Shown here: positions 39,521 through 52,700 of the stretch, piece after piece
Layout: each line of letters opens with the position of its first letter
How positions within the stretch are numbered: position 1 is the stretch's first letter
NCBI RefSeq assembly: GCF_051020975.1
Contig: NW_027478168.1
Span: 11,594,001 to 11,658,000, forward strand
Direction of reading: 5' to 3'
From: Osmia lignaria lignaria
Lineage: Eukaryota; Arthropoda; Insecta; Hymenoptera; Megachilidae
DNA: 64,000 bases
The notes under the pieces: generated by a model
What the model was told of the DNA's origin: nothing
Databases searched by the model: none
The model's input: only the letters and a program-made list of their open reading frames with translations
Translations under genes and position numbers: made by a program

Positions 39521-41452
39521 ACAGCTCGCAATAGTGCAGAGTTATCTCATAGAAAGGGGCCACGGTGTTTCTGTATCTCTATTATGTTGGTGCGGCTTCG
39601 GAACTTTTAAATATCTCGATAAATCTCGAGAACTACGCATCTGATCAAAAAATATCATAGAACATAAAAAGTAGGAAACTTAATTCTCTACAAACAAAGT
39701 CTCTTCACATTTTGCCATAGCTCGCTTCGTTTCCGAGATATTTGCAGATTTATCTCAAGGGAAGGGGCCTGACGGACATATTTCGAGATATTTCTTCTTC
39801 TTGTTGTTCTTCTTCTGCACAGCTAAGCTGGAAGTGGCATTTACAGCTCGCAATAGTGCAGAGTTATCTCAAAGAAAGGGGCCACGGTGTTTCTGTATCT
39901 CTATTATGTTGGTGCGGCTTCGGAACTTTTAAGTATCTTGATATATCTCGAGAACTACGCATCTGATCAAAAAATATCATAGAACATAAAAAGTAGGAAA
40001 CTTAATTCTCTACAAAAAAGGTCTCTTAACATTATGCCATAGCTCGCTTCGTTTCCGAGATATTTGCTGATTTATCTCAAGGGAAGGGGCCTGACGGACA
40101 TATTTCGAGATATTTCTTCTTCTTGTTGTTCTTCTTCTGCACAGCTAAGCTGGAAGTGGCATTTGCAGCTCGCAATAGTGCAGAGTTATCTCAAAGAAAG
40201 GGGCCACGGTGTTTCTGTATCTCGATTATGTTGGTGCGGCTTCGGAACTTTTAAATATCTTGATATATCTCGAGAACTACGCATCTGATCAAAAAATATC
40301 ATAGAACATAAAAAGTAGGAAACTTAATTCTCTACAAAAAAGGTCTCTTAACATTTTGCCATAGCTCGCTTCGTTTCCGAGATATTTGCAGATTTTTCGC
40401 GAGGGAAGGGGCCTGACGGACATATTTCGAGATATTTCTTCTTCTTGTTGTTCTTCGTCTGCACAGCTAAGCTGGAAGTGGCATTTGCAACTCGCAATAG
40501 TGCAGAGTTATCTCAAAGAAAGGAGCCACGGTGTTTCTGTATCTCTATTATGTTGGTGCGGCTTCGGAACTTTTAAATATCTTGATATATCTCGAGAACT
40601 ACGCATCTGATCAAAAAATATCATACAACATAAAAAGTAGGAAACTTAATTCTCTACAAAAAAGGTCTCCTAACATTTTGCCATAGCTCGCTTCGTTTCC
40701 GAGATATTTGCAGATTTATCTCGAGGGAAGGGGCCTGACGGACATATTTCGAGATAGTTCTTCTTCTTGTTGTTCGTCTTTTGCACAGCTAAGCTGGAAG
40801 TGGCATTTGCGGGTCGCACTAGTGCAGAGTTATCTCAAAGAAAGGAGCCACGGTGTTTCTGTATCTCTATTATGTTGGTGCGGCTTCGGAACTTTTAAAT
40901 ATCTTGATATATCTCGAGAACTACGCATCTGATCAAAAAATATCATACAACATAAAAAATAGGAAACTTAATTCTCTACAAAAAAGGTCTCCTAACATTT
41001 TGCCATAGCTCGCTTCGTTTCCGAGATATTTGCAGATTTATCTCGAGGGAAGGGGCCTGACGGACATATTTCGAGATATTTCTTCTTCTTGTTGTTCGTC
41101 TTTTGCACAGCTAAGCTGGAAGTAGCATTTGCGGGTCGCACTAGTGCAGAGTTATCTCAAAGAAAGGGGCCACGGTGTTTCTGTATTTCTATTATGTTGG
41201 TGCGGCTTCGGAACTTTTAAATATCTTGATATATCTCGAGAACTACGCATCTGATCAAAAAATATCATACAACATAAAAAGTAGGAAACTTAATTCTCTA
41301 CAAAATAGGTCTCTTAACATTTTGCCATAGCTCGCTTCGTTTCCGAGATATTTGCAGATTTATCTCGAGGGAAGGGGCCTGACGGACATATTTCGAGATA
41401 TTTCTTCTTCTTGTTGTTCTTCTTCTGCACAGCTAAGCTGGAAGTGGCATTT
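39521..41452 (+). repeat. 1,932-bp six-monomer tandem duplication, copy 1
   Basis: The order is: CGATAAATCTCG end, AACTTTTAAGTATC unit, ATCTCGATTATG unit, TTTTTCGCGAGGG unit, CGTCTTTTGCACAG unit, and GAAGTAGCATTTGCGGG unit. It repeats directly downstream. Three markers found only in this pair are at 40,392/42,324 (CAGATTTTTCGCG), 41,120/43,052 and 41,301/43,233 (ACAAAATAGG). A private GAGATAGTTC lies near 40,757. Confidence 0.9.
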
Positions 41453-41673
41453 ACAGCTCGCAATAGTGCAGAGTTATCTCATAGAAAGGGGCCACGGTGT
41501 TTCTGTATCTCTATTATGTTGGTGCGGCTTCGGAACTTTTAAATATCTCGATAAATCTCGAGAACTACGCATCTGATCAAAAAATATCATAGAACATAAA
41601 AAGTAGGAAACTTAATTCTCTACAAACAAAGTCTCTTCACATTTTGCCATAGCTCGCTTCGTTTCCGAGATAT
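41352..41673 (+). repeat. Hybrid monomer at the six-mer duplication joint
   Basis: The left part (ACAAAATAGG upstream, TCTCGAGGG at 41,367) matches the unit at 43284. The right part (TTACAGCTCGC from 41,453, CTCATAGAAAGG, CGATAAATCTCG) matches the unit at 39420. The exchange therefore fell between about 41,368 and 41,452, in register. Confidence 0.85.
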
Positions 41674-43384
41674 TTGCAGATTTATCTCAAGGGAAGGGGC
41701 CTGACGGACATATTTCGAGATATTTCTTCTTCTTGTTGTTCTTCTTCTGCACAGCTAAGCTGGAAGTGGCATTTACAGCTCGCAATAGTGCAGAGTTATC
41801 TCAAAGAAAGGGGCCACGGTGTTTCTGTATCTCTATTATGTTGGTGCGGCTTCGGAACTTTTAAGTATCTTGATATATCTCGAGAACTACGCATCTGATC
41901 AAAAAATATCATAGAACATAAAAAGTAGGAAACTTAATTCTCTACAAAAAAGGTCTCTTAACATTATGCCATAGCTCGCTTCGTTTCCGAGATATTTGCT
42001 GATTTATCTCAAGGGAAGGGGCCTGACGGACATATTTCGAGATATTTCTTCTTCTTGTTGTTCTTCTTCTGCACAGCTAAGCTGGAAGTGGCATTTGCAG
42101 CTCGCAATAGTGCAGAGTTATCTCAAAGAAAGGGGCCACGGTGTTTCTGTATCTCGATTATGTTGGTGCGGCTTCGGAACTTTTAAATATCTTGATATAT
42201 CTCGAGAACTACGCATCTGATCAAAAAATATCATAGAACATAAAAAGTAGGAAACTTAATTCTCTACAAAAAAGGTCTCTTAACATTTTGCCATAGCTCG
42301 CTTCGTTTCCGAGATATTTGCAGATTTTTCGCGAGGGAAGGGGCCTGACGGACATATTTCGAGATATTTCTTCTTCTTGTTGTTCTTCGTCTGCACAGCT
42401 AAGCTGGAAGTGGCATTTGCAACTCGCAATAGTGCAGAGTTATCTCAAAGAAAGGAGCCACGGTGTTTCTGTATCTCTATTATGTTGGTGCGGCTTCGGA
42501 ACTTTTAAATATCTTGATATATCTCGAGAACTACGCATCTGATCAAAAAATATCATACAACATAAAAAGTAGGAAACTTAATTCTCTACAAAAAAGGTCT
42601 CCTAACATTTTGCCATAGCTCGCTTCGTTTCCGAGATATTTGCAGATTTATCTCGAGGGAAGGGGCCTGACGGACATATTTCGAGATATTTCTTCTTCTT
42701 GTTGTTCGTCTTTTGCACAGCTAAGCTGGAAGTGGCATTTGCGGGTCGCACTAGTGCAGAGTTATCTCAAAGAAAGGAGCCACGGTGTTTCTGTATCTCT
42801 ATTATGTTGGTGCGGCTTCGGAACTTTTAAATATCTTGATATATCTCGAGAACTACGCATCTGATCAAAAAATATCATACAACATAAAAAATAGGAAACT
42901 TAATTCTCTACAAAAAAGGTCTCCTAACATTTTGCCATAGCTCGCTTCGTTTCCGAGATATTTGCAGATTTATCTCGAGGGAAGGGGCCTGACGGACATA
43001 TTTCGAGATATTTCTTCTTCTTGTTGTTCGTCTTTTGCACAGCTAAGCTGGAAGTAGCATTTGCGGGTCGCACTAGTGCAGAGTTATCTCAAAGAAAGGG
43101 GCCACGGTGTTTCTGTATTTCTATTATGTTGGTGCGGCTTCGGAACTTTTAAATATCTTGATATATCTCGAGAACTACGCATCTGATCAAAAAATATCAT
43201 ACAACATAAAAAGTAGGAAACTTAATTCTCTACAAAATAGGTCTCTTAACATTTTGCCATAGCTCGCTTCGTTTCCGAGATATTTGCAGATTTATCTCGA
43301 GGGAAGGGGCCTGACGGACATATTTCGAGATATTTCTTCTTCTTGTTGTTCTTCTTCTGCACAGCTAAGCTGGAAGTGGCATTA
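41453..43384 (+). repeat. 1,932-bp six-monomer tandem duplication, copy 2
   Basis: It matches copy 1 throughout, apart from isolated sites such as GAGATATTTC near 42,689. The duplication ends inside the unit at 43284, where TTAGCGGCTCGCACTAG begins. Sharing of several otherwise unique variants makes it one of the youngest duplications in the window. Confidence 0.9.
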
Positions 43385-46300
43385 GCGGCTCGCACTAGTG
43401 CCGAGTTATCTCAAAGAAAGGGGCCACGGTGTTTCTGTATCTCTATTATGTTGGTGCGGCTTCGGAACTTTTAAGTATCTTGATATATCTCGAGAACTAC
43501 GCATCTGATCAAAAAATATCATAGAAAATAAAAAGTAGGAAACTTAATTCTCTACAAAAAAGGTCTCTTAACATTATGCCATAGCTCGCTTCGTTTCCGA
43601 GATATTTGCTGATTTATCTCAAGGGAAGGGGCCTGACGGACATATTTCGAGATATTTCTTCTTCTTGTTGTTCTTCTTCTGCACAGCTAAGCTGGAAGTG
43701 GCATTTGCAGCTCGCAATAGTGCAGAGTTATCTCAAAGAAAGGGGCCACGGTGTTTCTGTATCTCGATTATGTTGGTGCGGCTTCGGAACTTTTAAATAT
43801 CTTGATATATCTCGAGAACTACGCATCTGATCAAAAAATATCATAGAACATAAAAAGTAGGAAACTTAATTCTCTACAAAAAAGGTCTCTTAACATTTTG
43901 CCATAGCTCGCTTCGTTTCCGAGATATTTGCAGATTTATCTCGAGGGAAGGGGCCTGACGGACATATTTCGAGATATTTCTTCTTCTTGTTGTTCTTCGT
44001 CTGCACAGCTAAGCTGGAAGTGGCATTTGCAACTCGCAATAGTGCAGAGTTATCTCAAAGAAAGGAGCCACGGTGTTTCTGTATCTCTATTATGTTGGTG
44101 CGGCTTCGGAACTTTTAAATATCTTGATATATCTCGAGAACTACGCATCTGATCAAAAAATATCATACAACATAAAAAGTAGGAAACTTAATTCTCTACA
44201 AAAAAGGTCTCCTAACATTTTGCCATAGCTCGCTTCGTTTCCGAGATATTTGCAGATTTATCTCGAGGGAAGGGGCCTGACGGACATATTTCGAGATATT
44301 TCTTCTTCTTGTTGTTCGTCTTTTGCACAGCTAAGCTGGAAGTGGCATTTGCGGGTCGCACTAGTGCAGAGTTATCTCAAAGAAAGGAGCCACGGTGTTT
44401 CTGTATCTCTATTATGTTGGTGCGGCTTCGGAACTTTTAAATATCTTGATATATCTCGAGAACTACGCATCTGATCAAAAAATATCATACAACATAAAAA
44501 GTAGGAAACTTAATTCTCTACAAAAAAGGTCTCCTAACATTTTGCCATAGCTCGCTTCGTTTCCGAGATATTTGCAGATTTATCTCGAGGGAAGGGGCCT
44601 GACGGACATATTTCGAGATATTTCTTCTTCTTGTTGTTCGTCTCTTGCACAGCTAAGCTGGAAGTGGCATTTGCGGGTCGCACTAGTGCAGAGTTATCTC
44701 AAAGAAAGGGGCCACGGTGTTTCTGTATTTCTATTATGTTGGTGCGGCTTCGGAACTTTTAAATATCTTGATATATCTCGAGAACTACGCATCTGATCAA
44801 AAAATATCATACAACATAAAAAGTAGGAAACTTAATTCTCTACAAAAAAGGTCTCTTAACATTTTGCCATAGCTCGCTTCGTTTCCGAGATATTTGCAGA
44901 TTTATCTCGAGGGAAGGGGCCTGACGGACATATTTCGAGATATTTCTTCTTCTTGTTGTTCTTCTTCTGCACAGCTAAGCTGGAAGTGGCATTTGCGGCT
45001 CGCACTAGTGCCGAGTTATCTCAAAGAAAGGGGCCACGGTGTTTCTGTATCTCTATTCTGTTGGTGCGGCTTCGGAACTTTTAAATATCTCGATATATCT
45101 CGAAAACTACGCTTCTGATCAAAAAATATCATAGAACATAAATTGTAGGAAACATAATTCTCTACAAAAAATGTCTCTTAACATTTTGCCATAGCTCGCT
45201 TCGTTTCCGAGATATTTGCAGATTTATCTCAAGGGAAGGGGCCTGACGGACATATTTCGAGATATTTCTTCTTCTTGTTGTTCTTCTTCTGCACAGCTAA
45301 GCTGGAAGTGGCATTTGCAGCTCGCAATAGTGCAGAGTTATCTCAAAGAAAGGGGCCACGGTGTTTCTGTATCTCTATTATGTTGGTGCGGCTTCGGAAC
45401 TTTTAAATATCTTGATATATCTCGAGAACTACGCATCTGATCAAAAAATATCATAGAACATAAAAAGTAGGAAACTTAATTCTCTACAAAAAAGGTCTCT
45501 TAACATTATGCCATAGCTTGCTTCGTTTCCGAGATATTTGCAGATTTATCTCAAGGGAAGGGGCCTGACGGACATATTTCGAGATATTTCTTCTTCTTGT
45601 TGTTCTTCTTCTGCACAGCTAAGCTGGAAGTGGCATTTGCGGCTCGCACTAGTGCAGAGATATCTGAAAGAAAGGGGCCACGGTGTTTCTGTATCTCTAT
45701 TATGTTGGTGCGGCTTCGGAACTTTTAAATATCACGATATATCTCGAAAACTACGCTTCTGATCAAAAAATATCATAGAACATAAATTGTAGGAAACACA
45801 ATTCTCTACAAAAAACGTCTCTTAACATTTTGCCATAGCTCGCTTCGTTTCCGAGATATTTGCAGATTTATCTCAAGGGAAGGGGCCTGACGGACATATT
45901 TCGAGATATTTCTTCTTCTTGTTGTTCTTCTTCTGCACAGCTAAGCTGGAAGTGGCATTTGCAGCTCGCAATAGTGCAGAGTTATCTCAAAGAAAGGGGC
46001 CACGGTGTTTCTGTATCTCTATTATGTTGGTGCGGCTTCGGAACTTTTAAATATCTTGATATATCTCGGGAACTACGCATCTGATAAAAAAATATCATAG
46101 AACATAAAAAGTAGGAAACTTAATTCTCTACAAATAAAGTCTCTTAACATTTTGCCATAGCTCGCTTCGTTTCCGAGATATTTGCAGATTTATCTCAAGG
46201 AAAGGGGCCTGACGGACATATTTCGAGATATTTCTTCTTCTTGTTGTTCTTCTTCTGCACAGCTAAGCTGGAAGTGGCATTTGCAGCTCGCAATAGTGCA

Positions 46301-47000
46301 GAGTTATCTCAAAGAAAGGGGCCACGGTGTTTCTGTATCTCGATTATGTTGGTGCGGCTTCGGAACTTTTAAATATCTTGATATATCTCGAGAACTACGC
46401 ATCTGATCAAAAAATATCATAGAACATAAAAAGTAGGAAACTTAATTCTCTACAAAAAAGGTCTCTTAACATTTTGCCATAGCTCGCTTCGTTTCCGAGA
46501 TATTTGCAGATTTATCTCGAGGGAAGGGGCCTGACGGACATATTTCGAGATATTTCTTCTTCCTGTTGTTCTTCTTCTGCACAGCTAAGCTGGAAGTGGC
46601 ATTTGCAGCTCGCAATAGTGCAGAGTTATCTCAAAGAATGGGGCCACGGTGTTTCTGTATCTCTATTATGTTGGTGCGGCTTCGGAACTTTTAAATATCT
46701 CGATATATCTCGAGAACTACGCATCTGATCAAAAAATATCATAGAACATAAAAAGTAGGAAACTTAATTCTCTACAAACAAAGTCTCTTAACATTTTGCC
46801 ATAGCTCGCTTCGTTTCCGAGATATTTGCAGATTTATCTCAAGGGAAGGAGCCTGACGGACATATTTCGAGATATTTCTTCTTCTTGTTGTTCTTCTTCT
46901 GCACAGCTAAGCTGGAAGTGGCATTTGCAGCTCGCAATAGTGCAGAGTTATCTGAAAGAAAGGGGCCACGGTGTTTCTGTATCTCTATTATGTTGGTGCG

Positions 47001-47015
47001 GGTTCGAAACTTTTT
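47001..47015 (+). other. B-box-like motif followed by T5
   Basis: GGTTCGAAAC is directly followed by five T. It matches the RNA polymerase III B-box consensus GGTTCGANNCC except at the last base, and T runs end Pol III transcripts. About 50 bp upstream, TAGTGCAGAGTT at 46938-46949 is a partial A-box match. Most other monomers read GGCTTCGGAAC or GGGTTCGGAAC with T4 here, so this copy is a chance best match or a remnant. No transcript is implied. Confidence 0.2.
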
Positions 47016-47147
47016 AATATCTTGATATATCTCGAGAACTACGCAACTGATCAAAAAATATCATAGAACATAAAAAGTAGGAAACTTAATTCTCTACAAA
47101 AAAGGTCTCTTAACATTTTGCCATAGCTCGCTTCGTTTCCGAGATAT

Positions 47148-49723
47148 TTGCAGATTTATCTCAAGGGAAGGGGCCTGACGGACATATTTCGAGATATTTC
47201 TTCTTCTTGTTGTTCTTCTTCTGCACAGCTAAGCTGGAAGTGGCATTTGCAGCTCGCAATAGTGCAGGGTTATCTCAAAGAAAGGGGCCACGGTGTTTCT
47301 GTATCTCTATTATGTTGGTGCGGCTTCGGAACTTTTAAATATCTTGATATATCTCGGGAACTACGCATCTGATCAAAAAATATCATAGAACATAAAAAGT
47401 AGGAAACTTAATTCTCTACAAATAAGGTCTCTTAACATTTTGCCATAGCTCGCTTCGTTTCCGAGATATTTGCAGATTTATCTCAAGGGAAGGGGCCTGA
47501 CGGACATATTTCGAGATACTTCTTCTTCTTGTTGTTCTTCTTCTGCACAGCTAAGCTGGAAGTGGCATTTGCAGCTCGCAATAGTGCCGAGTTATCTCAA
47601 AGAAAGGGGCCACGGTGTTTCTGTATCTCTATTATGTTGGTGCGGCTTCGGAACTTTTAAATATCTCGATATATCTCGAAAACTACGCTTCTGATCAAAA
47701 AATATCATAGAACATAAATTGTAGGAAACATAATTCTCTACAAAAAAGGTCTCTTAACATTTTGCCATAGCTCGCTTCGTTTCCGAGATATTTGCAGATA
47801 TATCTCAAGGGAAGGGGCCTGACGGACATATTTCGAGATATTTCTTCTTCTTGTTGTTCTTCTTCTGCACAGCTAAGCTGGAAGTGGCATTTGCAGCTCG
47901 CAATAGTGCAGAGTTATCTCAAAGAAAGGGGCCACGGTGTTTCTGTATCTCTATTATGTTGGTGCGGCTTCGAAACTTTTAAATATCTTGATATATCTCG
48001 AGAACTACGCAACTGATCAAAAAATATCATAGAACATAAATTGTAGGAAACATAATTCTCTACAAAAAAGGTCTCTTAACATTTTGCCATAGCTCGCTTC
48101 GTTTCCGAGATATTTGCAGATTTATCTCAAGGGAAGGGGCCTGACGAACATATTTTGAGACTTTTCTTCTTCTTGTTGTTCTTCTTCTGCACAGCTAAAC
48201 TGGAAGTGGCATTTCCAGCTCGCAATAGTGCAGAGTTATCTCAAAGAAAGGGGCCACGGTGTTTCTGTATCTCTATTATGTTGGTGCGGCTTCGGAACTT
48301 TTAAATATCTCGATATATCTCGAGAACTACGCATCTGATCAAAAAATATCATAGAACTTAAAAAGTAGGAAACTTAATTCTCTACAAAAAAGGTCTCTTA
48401 ATATTTTGCCATAGCTCGCTTGGTTTCCGAGATATTTGCAGATTTATCTCAAGGGAAGGGGCCTGACGGACATATTTCGAGATATTTCTTCTTCTTGTTG
48501 TTCTTCTTCTGCACAGCTGAACTGGAAGTGGAATTTCCAGCTCGCAATAACGCAGAGTTATCTCAAAGAAAGGGGCCACGGTGTTTCTGTATCTCTATTA
48601 TGTTGGTGCGGCTTCGGAACTTTTAAATATCTTGATATATCTCGGGAACTACGCGTCTGATCAAAAAATATCATAGAACATAAAAAGTAGGAAACTTAAT
48701 TCTCTACAAATAAGGTCTCTTAACATTTTGCCATAGCTCGCTTCGTTTCCGAGATATTTGCAGATTTATCTCAAGGGAAGGGGCCTGACGGACATATTTC
48801 GAGATACTTCTTCTTCTTGTTGTTCTTCTTCTGCACAGCTAAGCTGGAAGTGGCATTTGCAGCTCGCAATAGTGCCGAGTTATCTCAAAGAAAGGGGCCA
48901 CGGTGTTTCTGTATCTCTATTATGTTGGTGCGGCTTCGAAACTTTTAAATATCTTGATATATCTCGAGAACTACGCAACTGATCAAAAAATATCATAGAA
49001 CATAAAAAGTAGGAAACTTAATTCTCTACAAAAAATGTCTCTTAACATTTTGCCATAGCTCGCTTCGTTTCCGAGATATTTGCAGATTTATCTCAAGGGA
49101 AGGGGCCTGACGAACATATATTGAGACTTTTCTTCTTCTTGTTGTTCTTCTTCTGCACAGCTAAACTGGAAGTGGCATTTCCAGCTCGCAATAGTGCAGA
49201 GTTATCTCAAAGAAAGGGGCCACGGTGTTTCTGTATCTCTATTATGTTGGTGCGGCTTCGGAACTTTTAAATATCTCGATATATCTCGAGAACTACGCAT
49301 CTGATCAAAAAATATCATAGAACTTAAAAAGTAGGAAACTTAATTCTCTACAAAAAAGGTCTCTTAACATTTTGCCATAGCTCGCTTCGTTTCCGAGATA
49401 TTTGCAGATTTATCTCAAGGGAAGGGGCCTGACGGACATATTTCGAGATATTTCTTCTTCTTGTTGTTCTTCTTCTGCACAGCTAAACTGGAAGTGGCAT
49501 TTCCAGCTCGCAATAGTGCAGAGTTATCTCAAAGAAAGGGGCCACGGTGTTTCTGTATCTCTATTATGTTGGTGCGGCTTCGGAACTTTTAAATATCTTG
49601 ATATATCTCGAGAACTACGCATCTGATCAAAAAATATCATAGAACATAAAAAGTAGGAAACTTAATTCTCTACAAAAAAGGTATCTTAGCATTTTGCCAT
49701 AGCTCACTTCGTTCCCGAGATAT
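47148..49723 (+). repeat. Mixed A/B transition zone
   Basis: Eight monomers combine A and B features with variants rare or absent elsewhere: ACAAATAAGGTC, GAGATACTTC, CTTCGAAAC, CTACGCAACTG, CCTGACGAAC, AGAACTTAAAAAG, and in 48436 GGAATTTCCAGC with CAATAACGC. An internal duplication is visible: the run 47470-48435 recurs as 48758-49401 with one monomer fewer. Block B2 begins right after it. Confidence 0.75.
48758..49079 (+). repeat. Hybrid monomer formed by unequal exchange
   Basis: The left and middle parts (ACAAATAAGGTC upstream, GAGATACTTC, AGTGCCGAG) match the unit at 47470. The right part (CTTCGAAACTTTT, CTACGCAACTG) matches the unit at 47792. It looks like a fusion of two adjacent monomers, the product expected of a one-unit contraction in a duplicated copy. 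Confidence 0.8.
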
Positions 49724-52700
49724 TTGCAGATTTATCTCAAGGGAAGGGGCCTGACGGACATATTTTGAGATTTTTCTTCTTCTTGTTGTTCTTCTTCTGC
49801 ACAGCTAAGCTGGAAGTGGCATTTGCAGCTCGCAATAGTGCAGAGTTACCTCAAAGAAAGGGGCCACGGTATTTCTGTATCTCTATTATGTTGGTGCGGC
49901 TTCGGAACTTTTAAATATCTTGATATATCTCGAGAACTACGCATCTGATCAAAAAATATCATAGAACATACAAAGTAGGGAACTTAATTCTCTACAAAAA
50001 AGGTATCTTAGCATTTTGCCATAGCTCGCTTCGTTTCCGAGATATTTGCAGATTTATCTCAAGGGAATGGGCCTGACGGACATATTTTGAGACTTTTCTT
50101 CTTCTTGTTGTTCTTCTTCTGCACAGCTAAACTGGAAGTGGCATTTCCAGCTCGCAATAGTGCAGAGTTATCTCAAAGAAAGGGGCCACGGTGTTTCTGT
50201 ATCTCTATTATGTTGGTGCGGCTTCGGAACTTTTAAATATCTTGATATATCTCGAGAACTACGCATCTGATCAAAAAATATCGTACAACATAAAAAGTAG
50301 GAAACTTAATTCTCTACAAAAAAGGTCTCTTAACGTTTTGCCATAGCTCGCTTCGTTTCCGAGATACTTGCAGATTCATCTCAAGGGAAGGGGCCTGACG
50401 GACATATTTCGAGATATTTCTTATTCTTGTTGTTCTTCTTCTGCACAGCTAAACTGGAAGTGGCATTTCCAGCTCGCAATAGTGCAGAGTTATCTCAAAG
50501 AAAGGGGCCACGGTGTTTCTGTATCTCTATTATGTTGGTGCGGCTTCGGAACTTTTAAATATTATGATATATCTCGAGAACTACGCATCTGATCAAAAAA
50601 TATCATACAACATAAAAAGTAGGAAACTTAATTCTCTACAAAAAAGGTCTCCTAACATTTTGCCATAGCTCGCTTCGTTTCCGAGATATTTGCAGATTTA
50701 TCTCAAGCGAAGGGGCCTGACGGACATATTTCGAGATATTTCTTCTTCTTGTTGTTCTTCTTCTGCACAGCTAAGCTGGTAGTGGCATTTGCAGGTCGCA
50801 GTAGTGCAGAGTTATCTCAACGGAAGGGGCCACGGTGTTTCTGTATCTCTATTATGTTGGTGCGGCTTCGGAACTTTTAAATATCTCGATATATCTCGAA
50901 AACTACGCTTCTGATCAAAAAATATCATAGAACATAAATTATAGGAAACATAATTCTCTACAAAAAAGGTCTCTTAACATTTTGCCATAGCTCGCTTGGT
51001 TTCCGAGATATTTGCAGATTTATCTCAAGGGAAGGTGCCTGACGGACATATTTCGAGATATTTCTTCTTCTTGTTGTTCTTCTTCTGTACAGCTAAGCTG
51101 GAAGTAGCATTTGCAGGTCGCAATCGTGCAGAGTTATCTCAAAGAAAGGGGCCACGGTGTTTCTGTATCTCTATTATGTTGGTGCGGCTTCGGAACTTTT
51201 AAATATCTTGATATATCTCGAGAACTACGCATCTGATCAAAAAATATGATAGAACATAAAAAGTAGGAAACTTAATTCTCTACAAAAAAGGTGTCTTAGC
51301 ATTTTGCCATAGCTCGCTTCGTTTCCGAGATATTTGCAGATTTATCTCAAGGGAAGGGGCCTGACGGACATATTTTGAGACTTTTCTTCTTCTTGTTGTT
51401 CTTCTTCTGCACAGCTAAACTGGAAGTGGCATTTCCAGCTCGCAATAGTGCAGAGTTATCTCAAAGAAAGGGGCCACGGTGTTTCTGTATCTCTATTATG
51501 TTGGTGCGGCTTCGGAACTTTTAAATATCTTGATATATCTCGAGAACTACGCATCTGATCAAAAAATATCATACAACATAAAAAGTAGGAAACTTAATTC
51601 TCTACAAAAAAGGTCTCTTAACATTTTGCCATAGCTCACTTCGTTTCCGAGATATTTGCAGATTTATCTCATGGGAAGGGGCCTGACGGACATATTTCGA
51701 GATATTTCTTCTTCTTGTTGTTCTTCTTCTGCACAGCTAAGCTGGAAGTGGCATTTGCAGGTCGCAATAGTGCAGAGTTATCTCAAAGAAAGGGGCCACG
51801 GTGTTTCTGTATCTCTATTATGTTGGTGCGGCTTCGGAACTTTTAAATATCTTGATATATCTCGAGAACTACGCATCTGATCAAAAAATATCATACAACA
51901 TAAAAAGTAGGAAACTTAATTCTCTACAAAAAAGGTCTCTTAACATTTTGCCATAGCTCGCTTCGTTTTCGAGATATTTGCAGATTTATCTCAAGGGAAG
52001 GTGCCTGACGGACATATTTCGAGATATTTCTTCTTCTTGTTGTTCTTCTTCTGCACAGCTAAACTGGAAGTGGCATTTCCAGCTCGCAATAGTGCAGAGT
52101 TATCTCAAAGAAAGGGGCCACGGTGTTTCTGTATCTCTATTATGTTGGTGCGGCTTCGGAACTTTTAAATATTATGATATATCTCGAGAACTACGCATCT
52201 GATCAAAAAATATCATACAACATAAAAAGTAGGAAACTTAATTCTCTACAAAAAAGGTCTCCTAACATTTTGCCATAGCTCGCTTCGTTTCCGAGATATT
52301 TGCAGATTTATCTCAAGCGAAGGGGCCTGACGGACATATTTCGAGATATTTCTTCTTCTTGTTGTTCTTCTTCTGCACAGCTAAGCTGGTAGTGGCATTT
52401 GCAGGTCGCAGTAGTGCAGAGTTATCTCAACGAAAGGGGCCACGGTGTTTCTGTATCTCTATTATGTTGGTGCGGCTTCGGAACTTTTAAATATCTCGAT
52501 ATATCTCGAAAACTACGCTTCTGATCAAAAAATATCATAGAACATAAATTATAGGAAACATAATTCTCTACAAAAAAGGTCTCTTAACATTTTGCCATAG
52601 CTCGCTTGGTTTCCGAGATATTTGCAGATTTATCTCAAGGGAAGGTGCCTGACGGACATATTTCGAGATATTTCTTCTTCTTGTTGTTCTTCTTCTGTAC

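Larger units (their letters stand above)
36844..47147 (+). repeat. Block A2: A-type monomer domain
   Basis: The first unit (36844) is the B/A junction monomer identical in type to 5940. From 37166 the subtype order follows that of 11736-13990: GAAGAGGCC, ATCACGAT, CTCGGGAAC, AGAATGGGG, TTGCAGATATATC, GGAGCATGTCGG, CTGAAAGAAAGG, CGATAAATCTCG. The block then contains a 6-mer tandem duplication, CGTCTTTTGCACAG units, and a final ATCACGAT cycle at 45538. It ends in units that begin to show variants of the following mixed zone. Confidence 0.8.

Noticed and set aside
46839..47054. Minus-strand open frames (also at 48382-48579 and 60399-60584)
   Set aside because: They occur in only three single units, where point changes happen to remove stops. 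There is no conservation across copies.
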